A stretch of DNA of 64,000 bases from Buddleja alternifolia. Lineage: Eukaryota > Streptophyta > Magnoliopsida > Lamiales > Scrophulariaceae. How positions within the stretch are numbered: the stretch's first letter is position 1; every line of letters begins with the position of its first letter. Location: positions 6,808,708-6,872,707 of the forward strand of contig CM033391.1 of NCBI GenBank assembly GCA_019426215.1, written 5' to 3'. Shown here in pieces: positions 35,343 to 45,325 of this stretch. The notes beneath the pieces were generated by a model, which was not told where the DNA came from, searched no databases, and worked only from the letters and a program-made list of their open reading frames with translations. The position numbers and the translations under genes are program-made.

Positions 35343-35560
35343 ATAATTTATACTATTTGATAAGTAGTGAGGATTTGGAGGAGGTGGTGGTGCTTGGGCT
35401 GAGGCGGTGGTGGTGGTGGTGGCTCCACCAGGCGGCGGCTTGGACGGAGAGGCGGGCGGTGGGCGGCTAGGCTAGAGTTCCAACTTCTTTGGCTTTTCAG
35501 TTATCACGCTAGATGGAGGGAGATTTGTGAATATCATCTATATATATAGGTAGCACATTG
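35343..35560 (-). promoter_or_regulatory. SMC1 5' UTR and core promoter
   Basis: On the minus strand a TATA box (CTATATATATAG, about 35537-35548) lies about 200 bases upstream of the SMC1 start. The intervening leader is rich in CCACCACCACCACC and CCGCCG repeats (35375-35470). The low-complexity leader is probably the 5' UTR; the transcription start is inferred, not seen. Confidence 0.45.
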
Positions 35561-36845
35561 ATGTTTGACTCGATACTACTATATGGTAGTTTTGAATTAT
35601 TATTTAATTTAATTTATTTATTTTTGGGTAGATTAAAGTTTTGGTGGGGTCGGCCCCGGTCACCTATCAGGGTCGGAGCATGTCTTGGAGATCATAGATA
35701 TTTTGTAAAGATATTTACAGATCACCCACCAACAAAAACACACAAACTTCTGAAAGGAAGTGATCCGTTCTTACCGATTGAACCAACTGTATGTTTTGAA
35801 TTATTTTAATACGTAGAAAATTTCTAATTGGTTAGCTCTATTATGGGAAGTTTAAATAAAAGGATGTGGTTATTTATTATTTACCTAATATATATCGTGA
35901 TTAGTGGGAGTAGTGGAGCCAATTTAGCGGGATAATAATATACCACTCCTCATTATCTATTCCACAATTATTATTTTTTTGAAGAAATCTATTCCACAAT
36001 TCTGTTTCGTTATTTAGGGGCTTGAAAATTTTGTATCTTTCATTTTTTTTTAATTTTTTTTAAGGAAAAATCCATTGGGTGTGATATGCCCAAGTTTGGG
36101 CATATTTATATTATTGCTATTTATAAAATATTACTTAAGGCCCAAAACCGAATATTAAGGCCCAAACCGAATCTGAAGCCCACAACAAGTGGAAGATCCG
36201 CGTTCTTAAAAAAGGGTCGCCTACGACCCGAAACTCAACCCTTATCGTAGGGACCATTCTATCTATACACGTGTCATCATCCTGCAAATACAAGTGTCGT
36301 ACTCAAATCCATACACGGTGTAATCTATAAATTCCCTCATCCATACCTCGCAAGGGACTACACAATCATTACACTAAAAACTCTCTTAGATTCTGTTTAC
36401 ACTTAAGAAAATTGGATATGGGCTAATAATTCGATTAAAAGCCCAAGAGAAAGTGCAGTCCCAATGAGAGCAGGAGGGCCAGCAAATTGTGCCTGAAAAT
36501 AATGAAGCCCAAAAATGCGAGTATATTAATCCAAAAGGAATATGGGCTAAAATGTGCGAAAGCCCAATAACCATTAAAGAAGATAAATGGGGAAAGAAAG
36601 ACGGGCCCCAAGATGCTCCAACAAACAAGAAACAGGCGGTAAACAAAGAAATTTGAAAGGGAAGTTAGGGAGCAGTTCCAGAAGTAGTGGCGAACGTGGA
36701 AGTTACAAGAAGCCGAGAAGAAAGGTAGGAAGTATATGAAGACGAAAAAGAAAGAAGGAAGGAAGGGACAACAAATAAAACATTCTGCAAGAAGTCTTAT
36801 TTTCATTACTATTCAAGTAGAGTAAGTTTAGCCGATAGGAGTAAT
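35561..36845. other. Intergenic DNA upstream of SMC1, no gene seen
   Basis: Bases 36080-36420 look like a decayed LTR-type segment (GGCCCAAAACCGAAT, TATA-like CTATAAATTCCCTC at about 36327, then a C/A-rich leader). The following 36420-36760 is purine-rich with repeated AGCCCAA words. Open frames on the minus strand here are low-complexity and are not called. Confidence 0.45.
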
Positions 36846-37620
36846 TAGGGGTGTACATAAACCCGCCCAACCCGCCCGAACCGCTCAACCCGAGCCGATC
36901 CGCCAGAAAACCGCCGGTTTAGAATTATTAAATAATAGTGGCGGGTTGAAAATATTGCAACCCGTCACTTTCGGGTCGGGTGGTGGGTTTAATAATTGTA
37001 ACCCGCCTAACCCGCAACCCGGCCGCTAATCATTTATATTACAAGTATAAATATATATAGTTAAAGATTAACACTAAACTTTGAAAACTATATATGCATA
37101 TCTACTCTATAATAAGAGTGGTTTATTCATATTCATGTAACATATTTTATTTTTTATTTGAGCAAACAAATTGACTCGTTTGAACACTTGTTTTCATTTG
37201 ATTTGAACGAAAAATTTATATGTATATGTATATTTTGATGATAAATTTACAAAAAACATTAATTTTATTAATATTTTAGAGTTTTTCACTCATTAGAAAT
37301 CATGGTAATATGAATTTTATTTGATAACACCACTTATTTGTGTATTTTTTACCAACTCAATTTTTTTTAGTTAAATGTACAAAAAGTATAATAATTAATT
37401 TCTTACTTACTACTTATAACTAAAATTAAGTTGTAAAAATTATAACTATATTTGATAACCCGCCAATCCGCCCGTTAAAACATTAAATCCGACCGACCCG
37501 AACCGCTCGGTTTGAAAAGATAATTATGCATTTTCGGTTTGATATTTTGTCAACCCGCAAATGTCAGGTCGGGTTAATTTTTTTTGTAAAACCGCCCGAA
37601 CCCGACCGTGTACACCCCTA
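36846..37620. mobile_element. hAT-type non-autonomous element
   Basis: A 775-bp element with terminal inverted repeats TAGGGGTGTACA / TGTACACCCCTA and an 8-bp target duplication GGAGTAAT / AGAGTAAT (36838-36845 and 37621-37628, one mismatch). Both ends contain many AACCCGCCC/GGGCGGGTT words, while the 400-bp core is AT-rich and non-coding. The TIR and the 8-bp duplication fit the hAT superfamily. Confidence 0.88.
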
Positions 37621-37628
37621 AGAGTAAT

Positions 37629-38847
37629 TAGAGTTAAATTAGACATAGCTTTTGAACTTTCATAGCGTAAAACAGTTAGTGATAGAGTTCGAAAGTGTCG
37701 GATCCCGTTCCTATTCAAGACAGTGTAATTGCAAGAGATTCAAGCGAAGAATTCTCCATGGAGGTATATTGTTAATTAAAGTTTTTAAGTTTTCATTAAT
37801 TGCTTGAGTTGTGTTGTATATTTTATTTTGATTGCGAATACCACATTACGAAAATATCTGTAAGACTTAAACCACCGTTAGCATATATAGGCAGGAGTGA
37901 GTAGATAATTCTAAGTTGTGGATTATCACGGGGCTTGGATCGACTACTCGAAATCCTTCCCTAGTCTAGTTTGTTTAAAAATACGAAACAGATTCACTGA
38001 GAGAATAGCGAACTACGAGCTTCGATCTAGACTCTGATTAAATCTACATATAAATACGAGGTTTATGTCTGGATCCACTTTATCTTTTGAACTACGTTAG
38101 ACTTGATCCTCTTGAGATGTACGTACGCAGCTCTATATTAGAGTGCAGTCCACAATCCGTTTGTTACTAAAACGAGCTCCACATTAAATAGGTAGAGATC
38201 TCACGTAGGGTTGTTGATCAAGCTGAGCGAGCCGGGCTTGCATAGGCTCACGCTCGGCTAGATACTAAACGAGTTTTTGTACTCAAGGCTTGAGTCCGAC
38301 TTGACGAGCTTCATGCTGAGCCTGAGCCAGCTTGAATTTAGAATATCAACATTTTAAGGGAAAATTTCAATTATCGTCCCTCACTTATACCCCAATTTCA
38401 GTTTTGATCCCCCAGATATCGCACTCATCTAATTGACCCCTAACTTATCTCAATTTCATCAATTTTGGTCCCCCCGGTCAACTCCTCCGTCCAATAGTTA
38501 ACGGATGACCAATTTTTCCTCCAAAACTCACGATTATATTTATGAGTTTTTGTTTATAAATAAGTGATATTTACATAGTTTTACATATTAGTATATTATA
38601 TTTACATAATATATATGAAGTCAAACCCTAACTTTTGGCTCAAGCTTGAAGATATTCAAACCGAACTTTTGAGCTTCGAACCAGTTGAGTTCATTGACAG
38701 ATTCTCACGTGCACCGTATATAGAATCTCCACTGAGGCCTTATATGTATGTGTAAAGGCTTGTATTTTGTTTTGAATTAATGTGTAAATATTTGTGGTTG
38801 CTGTAAAATAAAAAAAGGAGGGAGATTACAAAAATTATTATTACTAT
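37629..38847. other. Intergenic DNA, repeats only
   Basis: A GAGCTCG-type repeat at about 38210-38700 is split by a second repeat fragment at about 38357-38525 (AAAATTTCAATTATCGTCCC ... GTTAACGGATGACC), related to 20640-20900. Nothing coding is supportable. Confidence 0.5.
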
Positions 38848-39045
38848 CTTCTTCTTTTTTTATTCAAGAGGGAAGAGGATACCCTATATATCTAGCCCGA
38901 TAAACTCAGGTTGATAGTTATAATCTTGATCCATAAAGACTTAGCTCCATAAAGGAGGGAAGATCCACAACTTGTGGCATTTTGGATTCAAACCCAGGAC
39001 CTCTCACATAAATTGGGAGGTGGATACCACTAGACTAACAGGTTT
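38848..39045 (-). mobile_element. tRNA-derived SINE
   Basis: On the minus strand the element has an RNA polymerase III A box (TTAGTCTAGTGG, 39039-39028) and, about 33 bases on, a B box (GGGTTTGAATCC, 38995-38984). It ends in an A-rich tail (AATAAAAAAAGAAGAAG, about 38864-38848). ATTATTATTA occurs on both sides and could be the target duplication, though low complexity makes this uncertain. Confidence 0.7.
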
Positions 39046-40340
39046 TTGGTTATTATTATTATTTAAAAATAAATATAGATTAGCTAACTAACGTCCAACT
39101 GATTTCCATTAGGCTAGCTAGTAGTTCCCCCTTCCCCATGCTTGCCAATTGAGAATATTCAGTCTAAGTAGTTCAGTGCCCTAATTCCCAAATTCCCTGC
39201 TCCAAAACGGCATCGTTTCCTGAGATCTCTTGTTACTCATGTTGATATTGCCTTCCCCTGCACTGCAGCAGGTATAAACAATTCTATACATCTCTTAATT
39301 ATTACTTCCTCTAAAAATGGCATGATGGATAGCTTTTCTATTTGAGTACTGTAACAAAATAATGTGCTCTTCTTCTCATGTGATTCAGAGGAAGGGGCTG
39401 GCCCGTGTTTACCCCGTTGATTATTAGAGATGCTTTTTCCTGTTTTGCAATACATCTGATCACTAGTCCAGTTGGAGTGTCGGAAACTTGGTAGTAAACG
39501 CTGCCACGTTCGATGTGGGATTGAATTTCGATTCGTTTATACGTTGGTAACATGAATGGCTTTCAAATTAATCCATCTAATATGAAGCCATTTGTGGTGC
39601 AGTTCAAATCCACCAGATAAATATGAAGCCATTTTAAATCTTTAGTTAGCTAAGGCTCGTATGTTGACTTTGCAGACAATCCCGCCCTATTCAAGATTGT
39701 CGTGCACAGCTTAATATAGTTGATTATGCATTTATAATGCTAAAAGGAGCTCTTCAACTGATAATTAACTAGGCAATCATCAAGAAAACACAGGCTCCTC
39801 TAATTAAAGAAGTTGGTGGAAAACGTGGGATCTCTTACGCTGTACTTGTACGTTCCATGGTTGAAGCTGTAGGATGGCCATCACTTGCTAATTCTGCGGT
39901 TACCATGAGTGTGAAGTAGATAACAAATCAAGATTGGCCCTTGTATGAAAGGGGATGCAAAGAAGGCGTGGCGTACGCATGACCCATGTTCTCGGGTGGA
40001 CACTATATGATTTTTGACTTCTTTGTTGAGGTAAATCTCATTTTATCATCAACTCCATCTGTCCATGACACATGTTCTTAAGAATATATTATGCGACCAA
40101 AAGGGTAACAAACTATTCCTATTAGAACACAACTAGAATGAGTTATTGGGTTACACTGACTTACTGTCTAATAATATGAAATAGCACATCAGTTCATTCT
40201 GTATGCATGAATGAATGATATGAATTTCCACTCAACTCCTTTTTCCTTCTTTTATTTTGTTACCAAAAATGTCAAATGACAAATACAAGTATATAGCAAT
40301 GAAATTTCAATTTCCATTTCAATCAGAAGCAGGGTAATCT
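39046..40340. other. Intergenic DNA with an unidentified short coding-like stretch
   Basis: Around 39772-39918 a plus-strand frame reads AIIKKTQAPLIKEVGGKRG and continues about 30 residues (including VRSMVEAVGWPSLANSAV) to a TAG. It is bounded by an AG-like site and looks like a decayed exon, but I do not recognise the protein. The rest shows nothing supportable. Confidence 0.35.
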
Positions 40341-40341
40341 T

Positions 40342-41496
40342 TCAATAGCCATTTGGGATGGTAAAATACTCCCTGAAGTTCCAGAAATACGGTTCGCATT
40401 CAAACATATCTATGCGGCGCGACTCAAATGTCAGGAATTCTTCGACGCTACCGTCCTCGATATCCAACGAGTAGACAGTCTTAGTACCACTTTGGAAAAA
40501 CACCTTCATCCCCTCAGTTCCACAAAAGCGGGCGCGCTCAAACTCGAAAGAGCTAAACAACTTCCGGTCCCACTTCTCATCAGAAGATCTGAAGATGAAG
40601 ATCTGAAGGCCCTTTCCAGGTCGGCAACAAAGCAAACTTACTGAATTCTTGATCTCGACCAACTTTAGAAGCTGAGGACCTGTGTAAGTGGCATCGTAAT
40701 CTTCTGGGGAAGGGAGCCTTTCAAAATCCTTCGTTTCAGGGGAATATCTATATATATTGTTAGCTAAAAACAAATATGGTGTTCCCGAGATCGTGGAGAA
40801 AGGTAGAGACATCAAACCATTTGAGGTTAAATCATTTGGTGTGGGCAAAGTCACCTGCAGTGAGTTCCAAACCCCCTCGCACTCATAGTATTCGAGCACC
40901 TCTAGAGGGGGTTTGTGTGCTTTTGAGTCATTATGATAAGGAATACAAGGCTCCTCCATCATCAAGCATAACACATAATATCCACCCTGTCTATTCTTTT
41001 TTTCATTAAAACCTAGACTGTAAAGGGATTTACAGTTCATATAACCTTGTTGGGGATGCTCGGGGACCAAATGGTATACACCGTTCCCCATATGAATATT
41101 ACAGATACAGAGCACGTCCCTTCGAAACCCCATTATTAGACATAGAAGTCCTCTAGCGCAACCGATAATATTGATTTCGCCATTCGCCATTCTATTGAAA
41201 AACCCCATAGTGTTGGTCACCTCATCATGTTCGTGGTGCCATTTCTGACCCTGGTACATATAGAACGGGGGTGGGTTTGAAAGAACAGTAATAGTGCCAT
41301 GAGCGTCAAAGGATCCTCCGAGACATATAACACGAGTACCGGGCATGCATTTCATACAAATTCCTTGTGCACGTCGGAACAGTTCGTTCCACTCACGACA
41401 CTGCAACCTCATGTGCACCACTTCTTGGCAGGATGAGAATCTTGATGCAATTTCAGGGCCCATATCCTTGAGCACCAACCAATTGGTAATTGACAT
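40342..41496 (-). CDS. F-box-like protein with F-box-associated C-terminus
   Basis: A single uninterrupted ORF of 384 residues. Residues about 8-45 resemble a divergent F-box (LKDMGPEIASRFSSCQEVVHMRLQCREWNELF). The remainder resembles F-box-associated or kelch-like C-terminal domains, with repeated hydrophobic strands and phrases such as ARGLLCL, NNIYRYSPETKDFERLP, LLKLVEIKNSVSLLC and FWNFREYF. Such proteins act as SCF ubiquitin-ligase adaptors that choose targets; no target can be inferred. Length is normal for the class. The N-terminus lacks some conserved F-box residues (no LPxDL), so SKP1 binding is uncertain. No intron is apparent, as in many plant F-box genes. Flanks are AT-rich and gene-free. 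It looks intact, but expression is unknown. Confidence 0.65.
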   Translation of the reverse strand: MSITNWLVLKDMGPEIASRFSSCQEVVHMRLQCREWNELFRRAQGICMKCMPGTRVICLGGSFDAHGTITVLSNPPPFYMYQGQKWHHEHDEVTNTMGFFNRMANGEINIIGCARGLLCLIMGFRRDVLCICNIHMGNGVYHLVPEHPQQGYMNCKSLYSLGFNEKKNRQGGYYVLCLMMEEPCIPYHNDSKAHKPPLEVLEYYECEGVWNSLQVTLPTPNDLTSNGLMSLPFSTISGTPYLFLANNIYRYSPETKDFERLPSPEDYDATYTGPQLLKLVEIKNSVSLLCCRPGKGLQIFIFRSSDEKWDRKLFSSFEFERARFCGTEGMKVFFQSGTKTVYSLDIEDGSVEEFLTFESRRIDMFECEPYFWNFREYFTIPNGY

Positions 41497-42447
41497 TCTT
41501 GATGAATAGGATCAAATGCGACTGATTGATCAAGAAAGTGAATAAAATGGGGGATAATGTGAATGAAATATATATTTTCTTCAAGAACTGATGATGGTAC
41601 AAGGAATTAAAAACATTCTTGAAGATTCAAAATTTCTGATGTACAACAAGCGATCACAACTATGATCAGTTTTGAATGATTTCAGATTGATTGAAGAAAT
41701 ATTGATTTATTATGGGGGAGAATGAGAATTAGAATGAAGTTTTTTATTTTTATTTTTGAAGCAAGAATGAAATTTACTCTTCTAAGAACTGATCAATGTA
41801 GAATGGAAATTTTTTATTGAGAAACTAATAAAACTTTCAAAAACTGCGGAAATTAATTACTATCAGGAAGTTATATATATATATATGTAATCTCAATATC
41901 TAATATGGCTTCATCCTAACTTTCAAGAACCATCCATCTCATCATAACGGTAATCTTGTTCCCGCGCGATTCTCTTTTTGTTTCCCTAATCTCACGTGTC
42001 AATTTTAAATAAAATACACCACACACTTTCAAATAATTCTGTTTTTTTGTTAATTAGACTCATTGTGTGTTCAACGCTTTAAAACCACAAAAATAAATTA
42101 CATTGTGTAGGCAACTACCAATATTAACATTAATTATCAGTAACTCTTTTGAAATTGATTAATCTTCAATCGTTCAGTTTCGTGACATTTATCAATCATG
42201 TTAGTAACTGTGTATTTCTAAAATCATTTATTTACACTTACATACTAGAGCACAATTATGATTATCAAGTAAAAAAGAACCATATTTGCAAACATTAAAA
42301 TACTTGTGGATAAGTGATTATAAATAAAAAATAATTAGAATCGGGGAAGAATCAAAAGTGAATAGTATTTCCAAATTTTAACAATTTATTTACACCATTT
42401 ATAAGGGTCATTCTCCATAACACACCATTGGATCCCCAAATAGGGGG
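41497..42447. other. Upstream region of the F-box-like gene, no other gene
   Basis: AT-rich DNA. A small (TA)n tract lies at 41872-41886 and several GAAT/TTTTTATT-rich runs follow the start codon side of the F-box-like gene. I see no clear TATA box and nothing coding. Confidence 0.4.
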
Positions 42448-43610
42448 TGTTAGGAATCAACGCGCATAAACGAAATTAAAAGCAAGAATCAAAGCTTGAA
42501 AAGACGAGACAACGATTTACGTGGTTCGGCCAATAATGCCTACGTCCACGGACTTATGCTAGAGAGGTTTCATTTCTTTATCTGAGATGCAATTACAAGG
42601 GGTAGAGAGCGTATATATATCATTTATATTCAACACCTCTCTCACACTCTAATTACATAGCAACATGGGAGATATATATAGGCAAAGAAGAACCAAAAAT
42701 GTGTCCAACCATGATGAAAAACGCGTCCAAAACGTGTCAAGTCATCAAAAACGCGTGAACAAGTGTCAAGACCCGTGTTTGGGACAATCTGCCATTTTGT
42801 GCCGGGGCACAATCTTGATGCCACGGCACGGCGCTGCGGCACTCCTCTGATGCCGCGGTCCTGTGCCGCGGCATGCTTTCCTGATGTCGCGGTCCTGTGC
42901 CGCGGCATGCTTGTCCAGAATCCGAAATTAGTCTGTTTCCACCGTCTTCTTCTTCTTTTGATCCATTTGATTTGTCTCCACACTTTATCCCATCAATCTC
43001 CCACTTGGAGACCAAACTCAAAGTTGAAAACACAATCCCTTTATCCCGATCATTCAATATATCTTCCATTCGTCCCTTCACTTTTCCCAAGTGAACTCAA
43101 TCTAGCGTCACATCCCAAATCCCATGGAGAGCCAATTCCGTCCAGTGCTCCCAATGACCGATCACATGTTAACGATGTTCCCTTTTTGAACCTCCGACAA
43201 ACCTATTCTTTTGGTGATCATCGACAAATCCTGAAAGCGTGGAACTTATCCATATTGGTCCAACTGACTCGGATATAGGTTACTCCCAAGCCCCGGAACA
43301 GTCCACACCCCCGCCAACTTCGTGCCATCCTCTCACAAGAGGATAAACACTTGGTCACTGTCTCTCGACACCTTACACAAGGATTTCCGCTTTGGCAACC
43401 TGTCTCAGGACATCCTTACACAAGAATTTCCGCCTCGGGTATCAGTTCTCGACACCTTTAACCAAGGACGTTCACATTGACTATCTTGGATTCTACAACA
43501 TATCTGCTCACTGCAACTGCATGAGCTATGTTGATCCTCACGCCAATACTTTTGGTTTTTCATGTAACTCGGATCCCCCACATAGCTTAAATACATAAAG
43601 AACAATGGTT
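42448..43610 (-). mobile_element. LTR plus internal fragment of a non-coding LTR retrotransposon
   Basis: Bases 42448-42995 have TG...CA ends (TGTTAGGAATC ... CCCATCA). They are followed by ATCTCCCACTTGGAGACC, which on the minus strand is a purine-rich polypurine tract (GGTCTCCAAGTGGGAGAT) directly before an LTR. The element therefore lies on the minus strand, with this as its 3' LTR. Internal sequence continues to about 43610 without coding capacity, then stops; the other LTR is absent. The ACGTGGTTCGGCCAATAATG block at about 42520 is typical of plant LTRs. Confidence 0.65.
42797..42920. repeat. GC-rich palindromic repeats in the LTR at 42448
   Basis: Words such as TGTGCCGCGGCATGC and GATGCCGCGGTCC recur, including a 34-bp near-perfect tandem pair at about 42848-42915. 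CCGCGG centres are palindromic, so the transcript could form several hairpins. Confidence 0.8.
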
Positions 43611-43688
43611 GGATGCGTGCAGAAGTTGGTTTTGTGGCATAAAATGGTATAGTAAATGGGGCAAAACCGCAAAAGTCGTTGTGTGATT

Positions 43689-44260
43689 GGAAAAATTACT
43701 AAAAGTTTCCTAAATTAAATTTTTATATCCAAAAAACCCTTATAAAAATTTTCAATCCAAAAAATCTATTCCTGATTCTACCAACTTTTCATTCCAAAAA
43801 GTCCAAGATTTAGGGTTAATAAATTTATAGACTTAATGTCCCTTAACCTTCTAGACTAAAAATTTAATCAGTTGTAACTTTGTATAGAGATTTATTTATA
43901 TAAAAATTTTATATTGATAACTGACTAAATATAATTTTATTTTCAGATTTTTAAACTTCTTAAAAAATTTAAAAGATATATTATTTAGATAATTACCATA
44001 GTAAAATAAAAAACAAATTATATAAAAATATTGCAAAATACTTAATACTAAAAATAAAAATTTGTATTATTCAACTTATTAATTAGTAAATTTTAAAACA
44101 AAAAAAAACAATAAAAATGATCAATTGATCATTTCTTAAGTTAATAAATAAAGGGTAGAAAATTCTTAATTTTAAATTTTGGGTTTTTTCGAATGAAAAG
44201 TTTGTAAATGGGTTTTTTGGATGTAATAATTTATTTAAGAGGAGTTTTAGTAATTTTTCT
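43689..44260. mobile_element. TIR element family A, second copy (inverted)
   Basis: Ends GGAAAAATTACTAAAAG and, from the right, AGAAAAATTACTAAAAC form a terminal inverted repeat of about 50 bp that includes ATCCAAAAAACCC. The interior, read on the minus strand, matches the copies at 27418-28005 and 52556-52840. No clean target duplication is visible. Confidence 0.7.
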
Positions 44261-44599
44261 AAAAATTTATGCCAGAACAATTCCAGTAGTTTTAATGTCT
44301 ATATCACTCACATATCAAGGTGTATTTGTGTATGATCACCATACACACTTGTGTGACAAAAGATAAAAACAAAATACACACTCAGACAATTAAACTCAAC
44401 CTGACATAGAATTATCTCATGTTATACCAAAGGAATGTCGGTCCAAAAGTCATTCAAGGGGCTCTCCAATTATTAAGTTGTATATATAGATAAATTCTTT
44501 TTATATTTTTGCTTTTATCTCACTAAATTACATCAAGTCATTTCATTTTATTTAAAAATAAACTTTTTCTTTTTAATTATCTGTGTACATATTGTATGC

Positions 44600-44645
44600 T
44601 CTGAACCATTGGTATAAATATTACTGAAAATCCATAGGAATGTAG
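44600..44645 (+). pseudogene. LINE zf-RVT fragment, 5' piece
   Basis: The frame across the LTR-element insertion site continues from ILLKIHRN here to DGKVVWKTSSNRVFS at 49342, so this is the upstream stub of the LINE remnant split by the element at 44646-49336. Confidence 0.45.
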
Positions 44646-45325
44646 TGTTGTAAATATTGTGATTTGTGTTTAAACCAATACAAATAACTCAAATCATTAT
44701 AAATATATTATTTACAGATCATGATATGATAATTATAAATTATGGAATAATACATATTAAACAACATAAAACATAAAATAAGATACTGCAACGATGGAGA
44801 GTCACGCCACATGACGCTGTCCTAAAGCCATGATTGCCTCCCTACGTGCAGGTTCTGATGGCTGATCACGACTCCAAGATAAAACCCCATTAGCTCACAG
44901 CGGTGTCTCATCCTATGTGCACGACCACAAGGAGACGAGGAACCAATCCCTTAGTCACGTTGCCAAAACACTCTTGTGGGGAGTATAAAATAATATCACA
45001 ATCTCTATGTAAAATACCTCACACTCTCAATGTGCCAACAAACAATTAAGACCATGGCCCCTTATATAGAGAACTAAAATTTGACCATTTCAAAGATATT
45101 AATGGACCACTAAAACCATCATAAAATCACAATAAAACCAAATAATACTTAGGCCCACTAATGATAAAATAATGTGGTCAAATATCACATAAATAAGATG
45201 ATAATGAGGCCATAAGTCTAAAATAAATTATAAGTAAATAGGCACACTAATTGTGAGATTTAAAAAATTATTATTTGTTGGAAATAAAATGTAAATTGAA
45301 GAAATTTTAAAGCTTATTTCCAACA
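44646..45325 (-). repeat. LTR (3' LTR in element sense) of the LARD-like element
   Basis: 680 bp, nearly identical to 48656-49336. Confidence 0.92.

Noticed and set aside
36386..36888. Minus-strand hydrophobic open frames (Phe/Leu-rich) upstream of the hAT element
   Set aside because: They arise from purine-rich low-complexity DNA read in antisense; there is no start context, domain or splice logic.
42642..43278. Several overlapping open frames on both strands around 42640-43280
   Set aside because: They lie across an LTR and its polypurine tract and gain length from the GC-rich repeats. No family motif is present.
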